A stretch of DNA of 64,000 nt from Mercenaria mercenaria. Lineage: Eukaryota; Mollusca; Bivalvia; Venerida; Veneridae. The stretch is from contig NC_069369.1 in assembly GCF_021730395.1 (NCBI RefSeq), positions 67,669,501 through 67,733,500 of the forward strand, in the 5' to 3' direction. Under the pieces are notes generated by a model. It saw only the letters and a program-made list of their open reading frames with translations, was not told where the DNA came from and did no database searches. The position numbers were made by a program, and so were the translations under genes. This document shows, piece after piece, positions 11,420 to 22,925 of the stretch (positions are counted from its first letter, which is position 1; each line of letters begins with the position of its first letter).

Positions 11420-12060
11420 AAGGGCCAAAATTGAAAATGTTGTCCATTTCAGGGGCAGTAATTCTAGAACCCACGATGGAATCTAGCCGGTTTTCGAAAG
11501 GAACTGAACTCTTATTGTGACTTAAGTTGTGTGTAAGTGTGGTTAAAATCAAATTTAAAATGTCTCTTCTATCATTTTCACAAGGTAAAAATTAACAAAT
11601 TTTGGCTCTTTCGGGGGTCAGTCAGCAGCCATAACTCTGGAACCTGTGATTGGATCTGACAGATTCATCATGCAATCCTAGATCTATTGTTGTTAAGATA
11701 TTTTGCAAGTTTGTATCAGATCAAACCATAAATGAAGTCTACATATGGCTGAAAAGACCAAAATATTAAATTTTGACCCGTTAAGGGGCCATAACTCTGG
11801 AACCCATAGTGGGATCTGACCATTTTCCGAAAGGAACCGAGATATTATGACAAGTTGTTTGCAAGTTTGATTAGAATTGATTTTAAAATATTGACACTAT
11901 CGTGTTCACAAGCCAGAATAGCAAATTTTGGCACGTTAAGATGCCACCTCTCTGGAACCCATGATGGAATCTGGCCAGTTTTCGAAAAGATTGTGGACGG
12001 ACGGACGATGGACGGGCAGACGCTCACAAAAGCTTAAATACAATTGCTCATGTTTATCTC
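11420..12060 (-). repeat. Tandem-repeat element, ~155 bp units, reversed
   Basis: Four related units marked by GCCATAACTCTGGAACCC or variants, and by TTTTCGAAAGGAAC, at roughly 11,465, 11,630, 11,790 and 11,945. The array ends with GGACGGACGGACGATGGACG at about 11,995, the reverse complement of the CGTCCGTC stretch that follows the head in the plus-strand elements. This orients the element to the minus strand. Confidence 0.6.
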
Positions 12061-13058
12061 ATTTATTCATAGTTTGAAACAAGAATTATTCTGATTCTGG
12101 ATAAAAAGGTTGCAGAAAAAAGCAAAAAGGGGTGTATGTCAAAGTGGAATGTGGGCGGGGTTTCTGACAGGTAGAAACAAAACATAGTCAGTGTATTCTC
12201 TTTCTTTCCTTTATTATATATTACAGTTTTTTTTCAAAATTCGTAACGAAAACAAGTGAAAGTGAGAGGTACAGATAAGAATATTAGAAAGACAGAGAGT
12301 TCAAGAATGATCAAACACAAAGCAACAATTAAATATCATACATATCCTACACACAAACGTCTCATATAAGAATTATCTGAGCACATGTCTCTTAGATTTT
12401 TAGAAAATAATAATTCCACCAGTTAATACTTGATTCTCATATTAAAAATCTTTGTAACAATAGGGTGCATTTTTTTTATTATTTTTTTATAATAAAGCAA
12501 AAAAGATAATATATAAAAGATTTTCCATATTTGCTTGACCCTTTTTAATGATAATTTTCTTTATGGAAATGACAGAGAAAAAACAAAAAGAGTACAAAGA
12601 AAGAAAACTAAAGTAACTATCATATTGAAGCGGCACGCGGTTTACAGATAACAATCGACCAACGAATTAATCGCGCGCGTGCAGAATGAGTTAATACTCA
12701 ATTGTCATATTAAAAATCTTTTTAACAAAAGGGTGCATTTAAAAAAAAAATTATAATAAAACAAAAAAGATAATACAAAGAAAGAAAACTAAAGTAACTA
12801 TCATATTATTACATGGAAACAACACACTCAGAGAGCTCGCGCACGTAGAACCACTATAAGTAACATCAGTACGAAATATGTTCACGTATTACATGCTGTG
12901 AGCATTTGATATCTCACAACTGAAACACTATGTATTACTAAATGATTTCAGATGAAACGAAAGTATCTATTCAAACTGTCATAACGTATTGCGCATTTTA
13001 TCACAGATATGCTTATATGTCCATTCCAATGTCCATAGCAAGTATGGGTCATTTAGCA
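12061..13058. other. 3' flank of Cdc25 copy A with a local duplication
   Basis: No gene seen. An AT-rich block of about 200 bp at 12,420-12,625 is partly repeated at 12,690-12,810: both contain TTAATACT, TCATATTAAAAATCTTT, AGGGTGCATTT and AAAGAAAGAAAACTAAAG. 12,840-13,058 is the likely 3' untranslated region and flank of the minus-strand Cdc25 gene. No convincing match to the 3' flank of copies B-D beyond the stop codon. Confidence 0.45.
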
Positions 13059-14540
13059 CTAAAATCTCAGGGTGGTGCGTGTGAGTAATGGTCTCTCACC
13101 GGCAGTCCACGATTTAGACTTTCCCCGGAAGTGACGTAGATCAGCTGCATGGTCCTTGTGCAGCATGGGCTTGTACGTCTGCGGAAAGCATTGTTCCTGA
13201 TGAAATAAAAGATACAAATGTTAACATATCATCGGATTTATTTAAAAACAACTGGGCTGATATATAATCTTTTAGAACAAAAATATGCATGTATTTGTAA
13301 ACATAAATTTTCATTATAATTCAGCTCCTTCATTCTTTTGACCACATTTTCAGTACTGTTGAGCAATAAAACTAAGCCAAAAATGTAACTGGTATCTCCT
13401 ACTTCGTTCCGTCAACAACATGGAACTACATTTTGGACTACTTCACCTGATGTAGTCACTTCCTGTTCGGCGAAAACTGTCCATAGAATAGATAATTCTT
13501 CTAGAATTCACTTAACTTAAATTTTAATTTAATGCAACTGCCTCTTCTGGAGGGGGTTGTTACTGTGAAATGGTACTTTTGTATTTTCTTTGTTGAAGAA
13601 ATTTAAGACCGAGTTAGTGTTCAAGAGCATCTACTCTGGGTGAGAAAGAGAACTTACCATAAACTTGTAGAAGAATGCCTTGTAACCTCCCTCGAGCAGG
13701 TAGATTTCTGGGAAGTTGAGGCGGGGGTACTGGTCTTTGTTCATGGCACGGTCCTCACTGCGTAGATGACGATACCTATAAAATAACATATCTATTTTAC
13801 ATGTTTTCGGAGTTTGCTTAAATGAACAATATACATCGTAATGAATGTATTTAATGAAGTCCCTTCAAAGTATAAACAAGTAGTCCCGATAGACGTTTTC
13901 TCAACTGCTAGATAGGCAAATTGTGTCTTTCTTTGTTACGATATAGCCCATGTTAACAAGCACATATCTTATATTAAGTAAGTTTTTTTTAATAAAAGGT
14001 TATTTTAAACCGAAACTTAATGAAAAAATCACAGCACGGCATCCAGAGGTTAGCTTAACCTAATTTAAGATAGCTAGCTTCGATTTAGATCCCTTGAACA
14101 TGATGTCGCTATTCTCGAGTCTTAATTACTTTTACTTGTGTTTTACTGAGTAAAGTCACAACAAAAGCAATCAGTTATAAAGATGTAAAAGTAAACTTAC
14201 ATTTTAGGACCTCTTTCTGACGAGAACTCGCAGTGAAAGATTATCACGTGTTTCTTGGGGGAAGCGTGAGAACAACTGTGTCGTGAGAGGAACTCCTGTA
14301 TAGCACTACGCGTAAACAAGTTCACGGCACCCTGGAAGGAAATAAAACAGTATTAAATCGTTTATTCAATGTTTTCCTTTCTTAATTCTAACTTCAAAGA
14401 AAACGAATATGTTTGCTGAATTACATTTACTGTGTTTTAAATGATTCATTCCTATTTCGTCTTGAAGCTTTTTTTATTATAACTTGCAGCCAGTATTAAA
14501 ACTAAACATTTATGCACCTGTCAATATTTTGCCCGCCCGT

Positions 14541-14574
<34 letters not shown>

Positions 14575-17500
14575 CGGCAGGCTGACCCAGGGGAATTTGA
14601 CATTTCAAAAAAATTGTCTAAATCCCCACCCTAGAGACAACCTTTTTTGTCTAAATCCCACCCTAGAGCCTTGTTGGTACATCAAATGTTTGTCTAATTC
14701 CCGCCTGTCGGGAATGGTCTTCTGTCTAAAGTCCCGTGTATGCCCGCCGCTCCTCCGGGCGGGCAAAATATTGACAGGTGCATTATGTATAACATGGGTA
14801 AGTTCTGACCTCAAAGTCGGAATTGAACAATGCTACAGTGACACTGCATCTACATAAGTATCAGTTTATAAATACATGAATCTGGGGTACAGCATTTTAG
14901 AGCATTTTTTTTATAATATCTCGGTAAGAGTAAATAATTTACCTTAATATGACCACCATCAAACTCGTACGGGTATCTGCAGTCAATGACAGTCACGTGA
15001 TCTAACTCGTCGTCATAGCAACCCTGAAGAACGTCATTCATCTGCAAAAATAAATAAAAGATATGGTCAAAATGTATTTTTAAGTATATATGTATAAATA
15101 TTTTGTCTACAGTGCCAAAGTTTCATCTTTTCTTCATGAAAGCTTAATTGGTATTTGTTAAGTATTTTATCTATTCATTAATTGGCAACCATTATTCTTT
15201 CCTAAGTTTTAATAAATTCATTTTAATGAATGAGAATTCATCGAAAGTTCTTATATACACAAGGTTCGAGTTATTTATTATTAGTTATTCGTTCACAGGT
15301 ATTAAACTAAGGTATTTCTAATCTTTAATTTCGTTCCAGTTTTACGCAGAAATTTTAGGAGGGCGGTTCTGCAAGACTTTTTCATTAAATAAAAATGTTT
15401 CTTACAGCGTATGATTAATAGAACTATTTTTCAGATAAAAAAAAAACAAAACAAACAAAAACAAAACTCACCGTTTCAGGGGAAATAGCCTTGAGGTCAC
15501 TGTGTTTACCGGCGATCGTCGGGAGAGTACAAGAACGAGATCCGTCGGCAATCACGGCATCGTCGGTAGACAGTCGGTGAACCACAGACTTGACGTCAAC
15601 ATTCTCTGAGATCGGAGAAAATGGCTGTAATAAAAAAAAACGAAACGTTTTATGTTGTCACAAAATGTTTCTACGTATCATAATAAAATGTCAATATTCT
15701 GAATAAGTTAAACTAAGCAAAACATCTGAGTCTCGCAGAGTATAATGAAATCATTTAGAAACAGACCACACCGTTACCATACAAAGAAACATTAATATCT
15801 GCAAAATTCGTTGCTTGCACACATTCTGACTTGTAGAATTGTACTTTGGAATATGCGTGTCACGTTTTCTAGTAAACATATATTGACTATTTCATAATGT
15901 AATAATATTTTATTGTTAATGTTACGAGGCACGCCATATAATTACAATAAAGATAGTTTTGTAGAACTTGATTTACAAACGGAATGTGCCAGAGTTATAT
16001 ACCAACATCAGCGACGGCTCGCTCCTCTTAATGTGTTGACTTTTGCAAAAAAAAGATTTTTATCGCTTTAAAGAAAAAAATGTGTCTTAACTAAAAATCT
16101 CAAAGATAATTCAAAAATGACTTTTTGACATGAAGCGTTCAAAACGAATGAATGAAATTAAACAGAAATTATTTACCTCTAACGATATGCAGCCAATACC
16201 CGACTCTGTTTCGCGCAGTCTTTTTGTAGCGGGAGAATCGTCTGCTTGCTCTGCGAGACGTTTGCCGGAAAACAAGCTTCTCTTTGCGTCAAACGAAAGG
16301 AAGCGACCAAGTGGCTTGCAACCGACCTGACAAGAAAATTCAAAGATTTATATTCTATTCAAAGTAAGCCAGTTCTATTACCTGACGTAGAATATACATC
16401 GACCACATTAAAAATCGAAATAATTTATCTACCGAGCAGCGCCGTATCTGCAAATATTTACACTTAGACCAACACATCTGCTCAACCTCTAATTGTCGAA
16501 ACCCTTTGGTTACTTGCACAGGCACCAGTATCGGACCTGGGACAAAATATGGTCAGACTGATAAAAACCCATTTCTTCATCCTAAATGAGTCCAGAATGA
16601 AAAATATATAGTGAAATATGATCCCCTTCAAAAGATACATATGTCTACTGTAGAGATATGTATCTTTTGAAGGGGGCCAATATTTCACTACATATTTTTC
16701 ATTTTGGACTCATTTAGGATGAAGACAAGGGTTTTTATCAGTCTGGCCATATTTTGTCCCAGGTCCGATACTAGTGCGTGTGGTTACTTGAAGAATCGGT
16801 GGGTATGATTTTGCACGTTGTCCTTTATTAAGTAACTTGGAGCAAAAGGTCTTGACTTCTTTACACGTTACACAGAATAACTTCAGATTTGTATTCATTC
16901 TTATAATGGATACAAGCTGTGCACGTGGTAAAGATGTTTCAAAAGATACGTCCTTCATTTGAGAAAAAAAAATATTGGTAAATTGTAATAAAATGTGCAT
17001 TTCTTCTAAGAAATCGAGAACCTGCTCACAACGACACGGGAGTTAGGTAGTCAGTGTTAAATTTTCAGGTTTTATATCTTCAGCCAAATGTCCAGACTTA
17101 GACAGAGTATAACTGGATTTCTTACTAGTATATAGTTTATTTGTTCTCACTTCTGTTGATCCACAAAAGGGAGTATAGACTAAAATAATTCCTAACTGAC
17201 AGCATTGCTGCAGCCATATCGTTCTTGAAAAACGTTATCAGTTCAAAGGCAACAGTATTTACAGTACGAAATAGATCATGTGTCTTACCTCTGCGAAGGA
17301 TCCGTCGTTGTCGGTGCTGCTCACTGTTGGTGGCGTCTCCGTTGATAACCAGCTATTCTCCTTGTAGTAACCCGGCGGCGTAACAATGGCATCAATGTCG
17401 TTGACGTCAGCGTTCTTACCCGGTGTGAATCTCAACATCTTTGAAATCTGGAAAACATATCATTTTAAAATTGTAGATTTTGTACACTTATTAACGGCAA

Positions 17501-19624
17501 GTCTTCAATCTGGTATCATTTTTATTTCGAGCACCATTTGTTTCTGATTTGTTAACATATTCATTAAGATTGTGCACGAGCAGACTGCTTCCTTCACGAC
17601 GGCTGCAGAAGAATTGAGATGTCATTTTTTAAACTTACAAATGTAAGATGCGTTTTCAATATTAAGTAAGAAAAATACTTCTGATATTACCGGGTTTCAG
17701 TAGTACACACTGCTTTAAAATATTTTTTTTTTTTCAGGAAAAAGAAGATAAAATGCAGAAAAGAAAAAATAAGACTCACGTTTGGTCCGTTACTTCTGTT
17801 ATCAGCACAAGTTTTCCTTCTGAAATGACACAAAGTGAAATACTATTAACATATTAAATCCCATAATGCACCTTTGATAAAATATCATATATGGCACCGC
17901 CCACTGATTCAGAATACCATATCGGTCATCTGTTCCGCCCAATTAACAGCTTGATCTCTCGATTAATTGACAATTTAATTTAATGATTACATAAACGATT
18001 ACCAAAAAGACCGCCGGTCAATTAACGATCTCGGGATTCTTTAATGGTCAATCACTAGTGATAAATGATTTATTGTACCTAATTATGATGTTTCATAAAT
18101 ATGACATTAATTGTTTCTGTTTGAAATTTAGTTTAGAATCATTTCTTCACTATTGATGAAGTAAATAAGAATAAACATACGAAATAGTGAAATAAAAATA
18201 ATATCAAAGTATTTGAATGATAAAATTAATGTAGGTTGGATTCAGCTAACTTAAACATTACAGTCATAATGCACACTTACATTTTAGTTTATTTATACAC
18301 TTTAAAACTGAATTTCCGATATTTCGACAACTTCTTATAGATTTTTGTGTTGACAATATATTGTTGATATAAATTTTATGGGTTCCTTGAAAGATGGTAC
18401 AACATAACATCGATAATGGCATTATTTTTTATCTTAGCTATTAAATACACACTTTAATTCATACTTAAACAATAGAAATAGTTCGAACAAGATGAGTAAC
18501 TCTGCTCAGAGTTTACTCAAACATGTCTGGGAGCTTATGGCGTAACAGCTTTGATAGAAAGCTTTAAGCCTTCTTTTAGCATAAGACTATAGTGATAAAA
18601 AATGCAATTTCAGTACTTTTGATAGTACAACGTGCTGGTGTGATGTTTATTCAAATTAAAAGCGAAAGGAAATATATATTATAACAAGAGCACGATGAAT
18701 TCAGCTTGGCAGCAAATGTCTTTTCTGTGACAGAGCATGAATACAGTCATGAAAATAGAAATCGGTTCTTAAATTATATATTACATTCGCTACTGGTTTA
18801 TCGAACTAGTTTAAAGATAAGAGTTGTTGATTTTATTGCTTCCCGTTTCCCCTCCCCTATTTACGAACCATTTCCTCAATCGATTGTACTTAATTTGCTC
18901 CGAGATACAGATTGCATATTGTCAAATGTTCTCACCTCCACATTAATAAAGTTATCTAAGATATTGTCAACTACAAAGTTGTTAAGTGTCACAATTATAT
19001 TTTGTCATAATGACTGATTATTCTATGAAAAAATAAAGACCAATTCAAGAACATCAAAATTAATTAAAGAGCTATCGCAGTGTAACAATGCCTGACTATC
19101 AGACCAGAGGTCGTGAGATCAAGCCAGGTCGTGAGATCAAGCCCCTGCTTCCCCCCTCCCCCCACCCCGTTCATTTATGGGAAACAATAAGCTTCTGGAA
19201 TTTAAGTAGACTGGCATCAGTCGTTAGAGTCATCAAATGTTTTACATTTGGCACTTGGCCATAAAATTAATCCTCTGATAGCACTTTCTGAAAAAAAAAA
19301 AATACAATATCTCTTACCCATGTCTCTACCCCTGTTGAGATGAGCCTACGGAGAAAATGGTTTTCTGAGAAATTATCAGTGTCAGTATGAAGAAGGAAAT
19401 GAATATTATTACAGATTATTTGATCTCAACAGACTTCGTAAGTCTAGAATTTAAACGTCTTCTATACCTAGCACTGCCCTCCCATTGAAGTAACTGCGTC
19501 TTCTGGAAAGGTCGTTACCTCGGCAACTATTTATAAGATCACGCGCGCATATACCCAGCACCCAACAAACAAACCTGGTAATTCCCAGCTTCCAAATGAG
19601 AGAAAAATACTATACTCACTTCAT
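13059..19624 (-). CDS. cdc25: M-phase inducer phosphatase (Cdc25), copy A
   Basis: Dual-specificity phosphatase that removes inhibitory phosphates from cyclin-dependent kinases. Nine coding exons on the minus strand: 19,624-19,620; 17,819-17,780; 17,447-17,289; 16,326-16,177; 15,624-15,472; 15,041-14,943; 14,331-14,201; 13,775-13,658; 13,196-13,059, about 330 residues. Exon 6 gives [16 protein letters not shown], exon 7 the active loop HCEFSSERG (Cys about 236), exon 8 [18 protein letters not shown]. The N-terminus has several S/T-P sites (FTPGK, VTPPG, DDSP, FSPIS, ISPET) and basic clusters. Most divergent copy: one extra codon in exon 3 ([10 protein letters not shown]) and a different end ([12 protein letters not shown]). 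No stops or frameshifts seen. The five-base start exon is inferred from phase and from conservation in all copies. Length is short for the family (usually 400-580). Confidence 0.88.
14513..14782. mobile_element. Harbinger-like MITE with a long G run
   Basis: A 270 bp element in the intron between exons 6 and 7 of Cdc25 copy A. Perfect inverted ends of about 26 bp: TGCACCTGTCAATATTTTGC at the left and its complement at the right, extended by GCCCGCC. It is flanked by TTA on both sides (14,510-14,512 and 14,783-14,785), as in PIF/Harbinger. Near the left end is an uninterrupted run of more than 30 G (from about 14,541). Internally a short motif (TTGTCTAAATCCC) is repeated three or four times. 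Confidence 0.7.
16517..16782. mobile_element. hAT-like MITE, foldback
   Basis: A 266 bp element in the intron between exons 3 and 4 of copy A, flanked by an exact 8 bp duplication GTTACTTG (16,509-16,516 and 16,783-16,790). It is a near-complete palindrome: each arm is about 125 bp, starting CACAGGCACCAGTATCGG on the left and its near-complement on the right, with a loop of about 13 bp near 16,645. An 8 bp duplication fits hAT (or P) superfamilies. Confidence 0.75.
17859..17978 (-). promoter_or_regulatory. Conserved intron-1 block, copy A
   Basis: About 120 bp that stay alignable with the same intron of copies B, C and D although the surrounding intron does not. Shared words on the coding strand: TTAATTGTCAATTAATCGAG, GATCAAGCTGTTAATTGGGC, GAACAGATGA, AGTGGGCGG, GCATTATGGGA. 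It lies just upstream of the 40-base second exon. A regulatory or alternative-promoter role is inference. Confidence 0.5.
18800..18910 (-). promoter_or_regulatory. Second conserved intron-1 stretch, copy A
   Basis: Reverse complement of a stretch also present at about 28,500-28,610, 39,050-39,110 and 49,500-49,560. It is recognised by ATTGAGTTAGGAAACGGTGA-type words and a following short G-rich word, then GGAAGCAATAAA. In A the match is looser. Function unknown. Confidence 0.35.
19083..19145 (+). repeat. Possible tRNA-like SINE scrap
   Basis: TGCCTGACTATCAGACCAG followed by GGTCGTGAGATCAAGCC resembles the anticodon-to-B-box part of the tRNA-derived SINE at 28,130-28,315 on the opposite strand. 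GGTCGTGAGATCAAGCC is partly repeated. Too short to classify firmly. Confidence 0.3.
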
Positions 19625-19859
19625 TGTGAATGAAATCCAGAAGAATACACACCAAAGAAATAAAATTCAAGACACTGACAAAAAGCCGAAGAGTAAAAAG
19701 ACAGAAAATACTATGCAAGATGAAACCTAAATCTAGAATGCCAACATGTGTTTTGACTTTTGCTAATCCTATGGCATTTAGGGGAAAAAAATATTCACCT
19801 AAAATAATTTGCAGTTTGTACCTTTTCAAACCGAATGTTTGCAAAAGCATAAAGAAATA

Positions 19860-20033
19860 AAATCTTTATTGATGGTTGATCAATAGCGCGCTTCAAAGAG
19901 AAAATATAGCGGTCTAGCTTCAGAATTAGTTGATCAATTCTAAATGCACGTGCAATAATTAATTGATCGATTTGAAAATGAAGTAATTAACGATGTCTGA
20001 TTGTTAATAACTTAAATACTGTGAAAAACATCA
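19860..20033 (-). promoter_or_regulatory. Promoter-like block of Cdc25 copy A
   Basis: About 170 bp, 240 bp upstream of the inferred start codon, alignable with blocks upstream of B, C and D. On the coding strand it holds TTTTTCACAGTATTTAAG, ACAATCAGAC, an E-box in GCACGTGC (19,946-19,953), TCTTTGAAGCGCGC (TTTGAA at 19,892-19,897) and CCATCAATAAAG. TTTGAA is the core of the CHR element of vertebrate cell-cycle promoters; its use here is inference. Confidence 0.55.
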
Positions 20034-20059
20034 TGTCAGCAGGAAGAGTTGTCTTACGA

Positions 20060-20960
20060 CATGGGATACAAACATAATCCCCCGGACAAAAAATTTATCA
20101 CGGTGGAGAAAAAAACAAAACAAAAAAAAAAACCTCTTTCATTTTTTTATTATAATATCTAAATTTTGGGATCTGGACAAAAAACCCTGCGGACAAAGCC
20201 ACCTTCGCCCAATTTTGCATAGACTTTGTCTTCCTTATAATAAAAAAGCGAAGGGGTTTTGTCCCCATTGAAAAATTCAGCAAAGGGGGTTTTGACCGCC
20301 AATGCAAAAATGCGCGAAAGGGGTTTTGTCCTATACTCCTAAATATTCGTTTCATTGGTTTCCAGTCAATCATTAGCATCTGAAAAATTGTATTTTTTTT
20401 ATAAAATATTTTGTTCCGGGTCTTACATTCATTTAAGAGAAATGCTGAAAGTGAGTTTCAGAAACAACAACACCAAACAAAAAAGAAACATGCAATTATC
20501 AATGTGGATGGTCATTTGATGATAGCGGAGAACGGCCATTTGTCTCAATCCTTTCATTATTTCAGTTAGGACTACTGGCATTCCATCAAGCACTTTCGAT
20601 TTCGATTCCAAGACAATCTATATTTTGGTGTTACCAACAATGGTTTTGTCCTTAACTTTGAATTCTGTTCCGGATTTGTGCATTTCGTTTCTTTCGATTT
20701 TAAGTGTAAGTCCAGGTACATACTTTAATATATTGGGGGCAACTCAGGATGGATTAATGCCAATTTGTTAAAACAGTTTAAGTTCTATTTGAAATAAAAT
20801 CAAACATTATACAACAGAATTAGTCCTAAAATTCACACTTTCATACTGAAGTTTTTATGTTTTGTTTTCATTTTAGCTTTTAATTTACATTAATATTGAA
20901 ATGCTATCACTGAGCATACACTTTCTTCTTGATGTGCTGGGCATTAAGGGGACGCATATT
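20060..20960. repeat. Direct duplicate block, left copy
   Basis: About 900 bp that reappear at 22,020-22,760 in the same order and orientation (landmarks GGGATCTGGACAAA, CCCCATTGAAAAATTCAGCA, TTTCATTGGTTT, CTATTTGAAATAAAATCAA, CCCACTTTCATACTGAG). It contains a small foldback element at 20,168-20,338. No coding sequence was identified. Confidence 0.6.
20168..20338. mobile_element. Foldback element, GGGATCYGGAC family, small copy
   Basis: Left end GGGATCTGGACAAAAAACCC, right end (reversed) GAGTATAGGACAAAACCCC. Flanked by CTAAATTTT (20,159-20,167) and CTAAATATT (20,339-20,347), a 9 bp duplication with one mismatch. Inside are inverted copies of a GGACAAAACCCCCTTCGC-type word. Same family as 23,322-26,868 and 48,114-48,744. 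Confidence 0.6.
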
Positions 20961-22019
20961 GCTACATTCACAGTTCATATAGCAATGCGGAAGGGGTGCA
21001 TATTCAAGAAATCGATGGTGGGAAAATAAAAAACATATTCATAAACTGATATAATACTGATGGACACCTGTAATATTCAGTATTCTGTAGATAAGGATGT
21101 GGTACTATGAATGTAATAGGAAAACAGAGGTCTTTGTGAAAGTACATTCAACACAAAATATTAAGCTTTTGTATAAGGAAAAAACAGGTTTTTTACAATA
21201 ACAGTGTTCCAAATAATGTTGAAGGGATGAGATTTTCTTTCTAACACACCAGGTTTGCTTAAACATGTAAAAATTTAACGCCACGTCTGTTCATCTCGGG
21301 ATGGACGCCATATTTGTCATTGATAAAAAATGTAAACAAAAAAATCAGAGTGGGATTAGCATTGCAAGGGCATAACATGACATTCTACACAATGAATACC
21401 TTAGAACAGATATCTAAGATGCTACACAGGTCAGGCGGGTTAAATGCATAATGTCGATCACTTGAAATTCATCTTGAAAAGGTGGTTAATTTTAGTTTGT
21501 TTACATGGTTTTTAATTTTCCCACGACTTCTCGGCGATTCACTGCAAATGTATTATTGCGCCGGACGAAAGGTAACTCTAATAAACAACGGGAGACAACT
21601 TAGGTGTCAGCACGTGTACGATTTTTAAATAAACATGTCGATGTTTATAATTTCTTATCAAATAATGAATCCTATTCAGATATTCGTCTTTAATATTAGA
21701 ACATTATTAATTTCTGTGGACATTTGTCAAATAATATTACTTACAGTGGACTATTTTGCGCATCAAACTGGTTTCCGCTTCAGTTGTGAGGCACTTCCGT
21801 TATACTTTTGACAACAATAACAAAAACAAAATGAGTCAATAAAGTCACTTATAAACGACTGCTACTTAAATCAGTGTAAGTAAAGTGTTGTTACATATTA
21901 TACATGTTCGTACGTTATGAAATAAGTTTATCTTTGATTGCATACTTTAATACGTTTAGATACTATTGCATTACAATTATTTGAGAACCCGTTTTTACTG
22001 ACAATAAAAGCATATCTCG
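20961..22019. other. Spacer, nothing recognised
   Basis: AT-rich DNA between the two duplicate blocks. No repeat family, RNA gene or credible reading frame seen. Confidence 0.4.
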
Positions 22020-22760
22020 GCAAAAATTTTACACGTGGCAAAAAAATAAAACTAAAACAAAAACCTATTTTAATTATAAATAATTTGGGATCTGGACAAA
22101 CCCTGGGACAAGTTCGCCGGATTTTGATAATTGTCCTTCCCTTTAATAGCGAGGTATTGTCCCCATTGAAAAATTCAGCAAAGTTTGCCTCCATTTGCAA
22201 TAATCGCAATTTTGTCCTAACCCAAATATTCCTTTCATTGGTTTTAAGTACAATCATAGTCAAAAAGTTTTTTTATAAGATTTTGTTCGTCTTACAGTTC
22301 ATTTAGAGAATCCTAAAGTGATTATAGAAGCAACACACCAAACAAGAATCTGTAATGATCAAATGTGGATGTCATGATGAAGGGAAGGCATATTCCCCTT
22401 TATTTTTCAGTGGCACTACTGCACCACAAGTACTTTCGTATGCGATTTCAAACAACTAATATTTGGTGTTTACTCACAATGTGCTAATTTGAAAGCCGAT
22501 GTTGTTTCACGTTCTTTCTTTAAGTGAAGTAGGACATTAATAATATTTGGGCAACTGAGATGGATTGAAAAATAGCCAATTTGATTTAAACATTTCAAGA
22601 TCTATTTGAAATAAAATCAACATTAACAACAGATTAGTTTCCTATTCCCACTTTCATACTGAGTTCTTTGTTTGTTTTATATTGACTTTTTGATTTACAA
22701 ATTAATATTGAGTAATTTCTAATCACTGCCACCACTTTTTCTATGTTCGTTGGGCCATTA
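22020..22760. repeat. Direct duplicate block, right copy, deletion-rich
   Basis: Parallel to 20,060-20,960 but about 18% shorter. The differences are mainly many one- to few-base losses scattered throughout rather than a few large gaps. It includes a degraded version of the foldback element starting GGGATCTGGACAAACCC at about 22,086. Either an old decayed duplicate or a poorly polished assembly segment. Confidence 0.55.
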
Positions 22761-22779
22761 AGCATGTTATTTAAGCATA

Positions 22780-22925
22780 CTCAATTATTACATGTATGTG
22801 TTTAAATGCTTATATATTATGTTGTTCATATTTGTCTTTGTATATATGTTTGTTGATTTCCTGCTGTAAATGTTTTGTACTCTTCAATAATGGAGGAATA
22901 AAAGTTCTCTATCTACGTAGGTAGG
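22780..22925 (+). mobile_element. Possible LINE 3' end
   Basis: GTATATATGTTTGTTGATTT followed by TTCAATAATGGAGG, AATAAAAGTTC and a short TCTATCTA-type tail resembles the 3' end of LINEs. No coding part remains. 22,926-23,312 to its right holds nothing recognised. Confidence 0.3.

Noticed and set aside
19539-19850. 103-codon frame on the minus strand around the Cdc25 A start exon
   Set aside because: It overlaps the conserved ATG-donor site in another frame and is not conserved in copies B-D.
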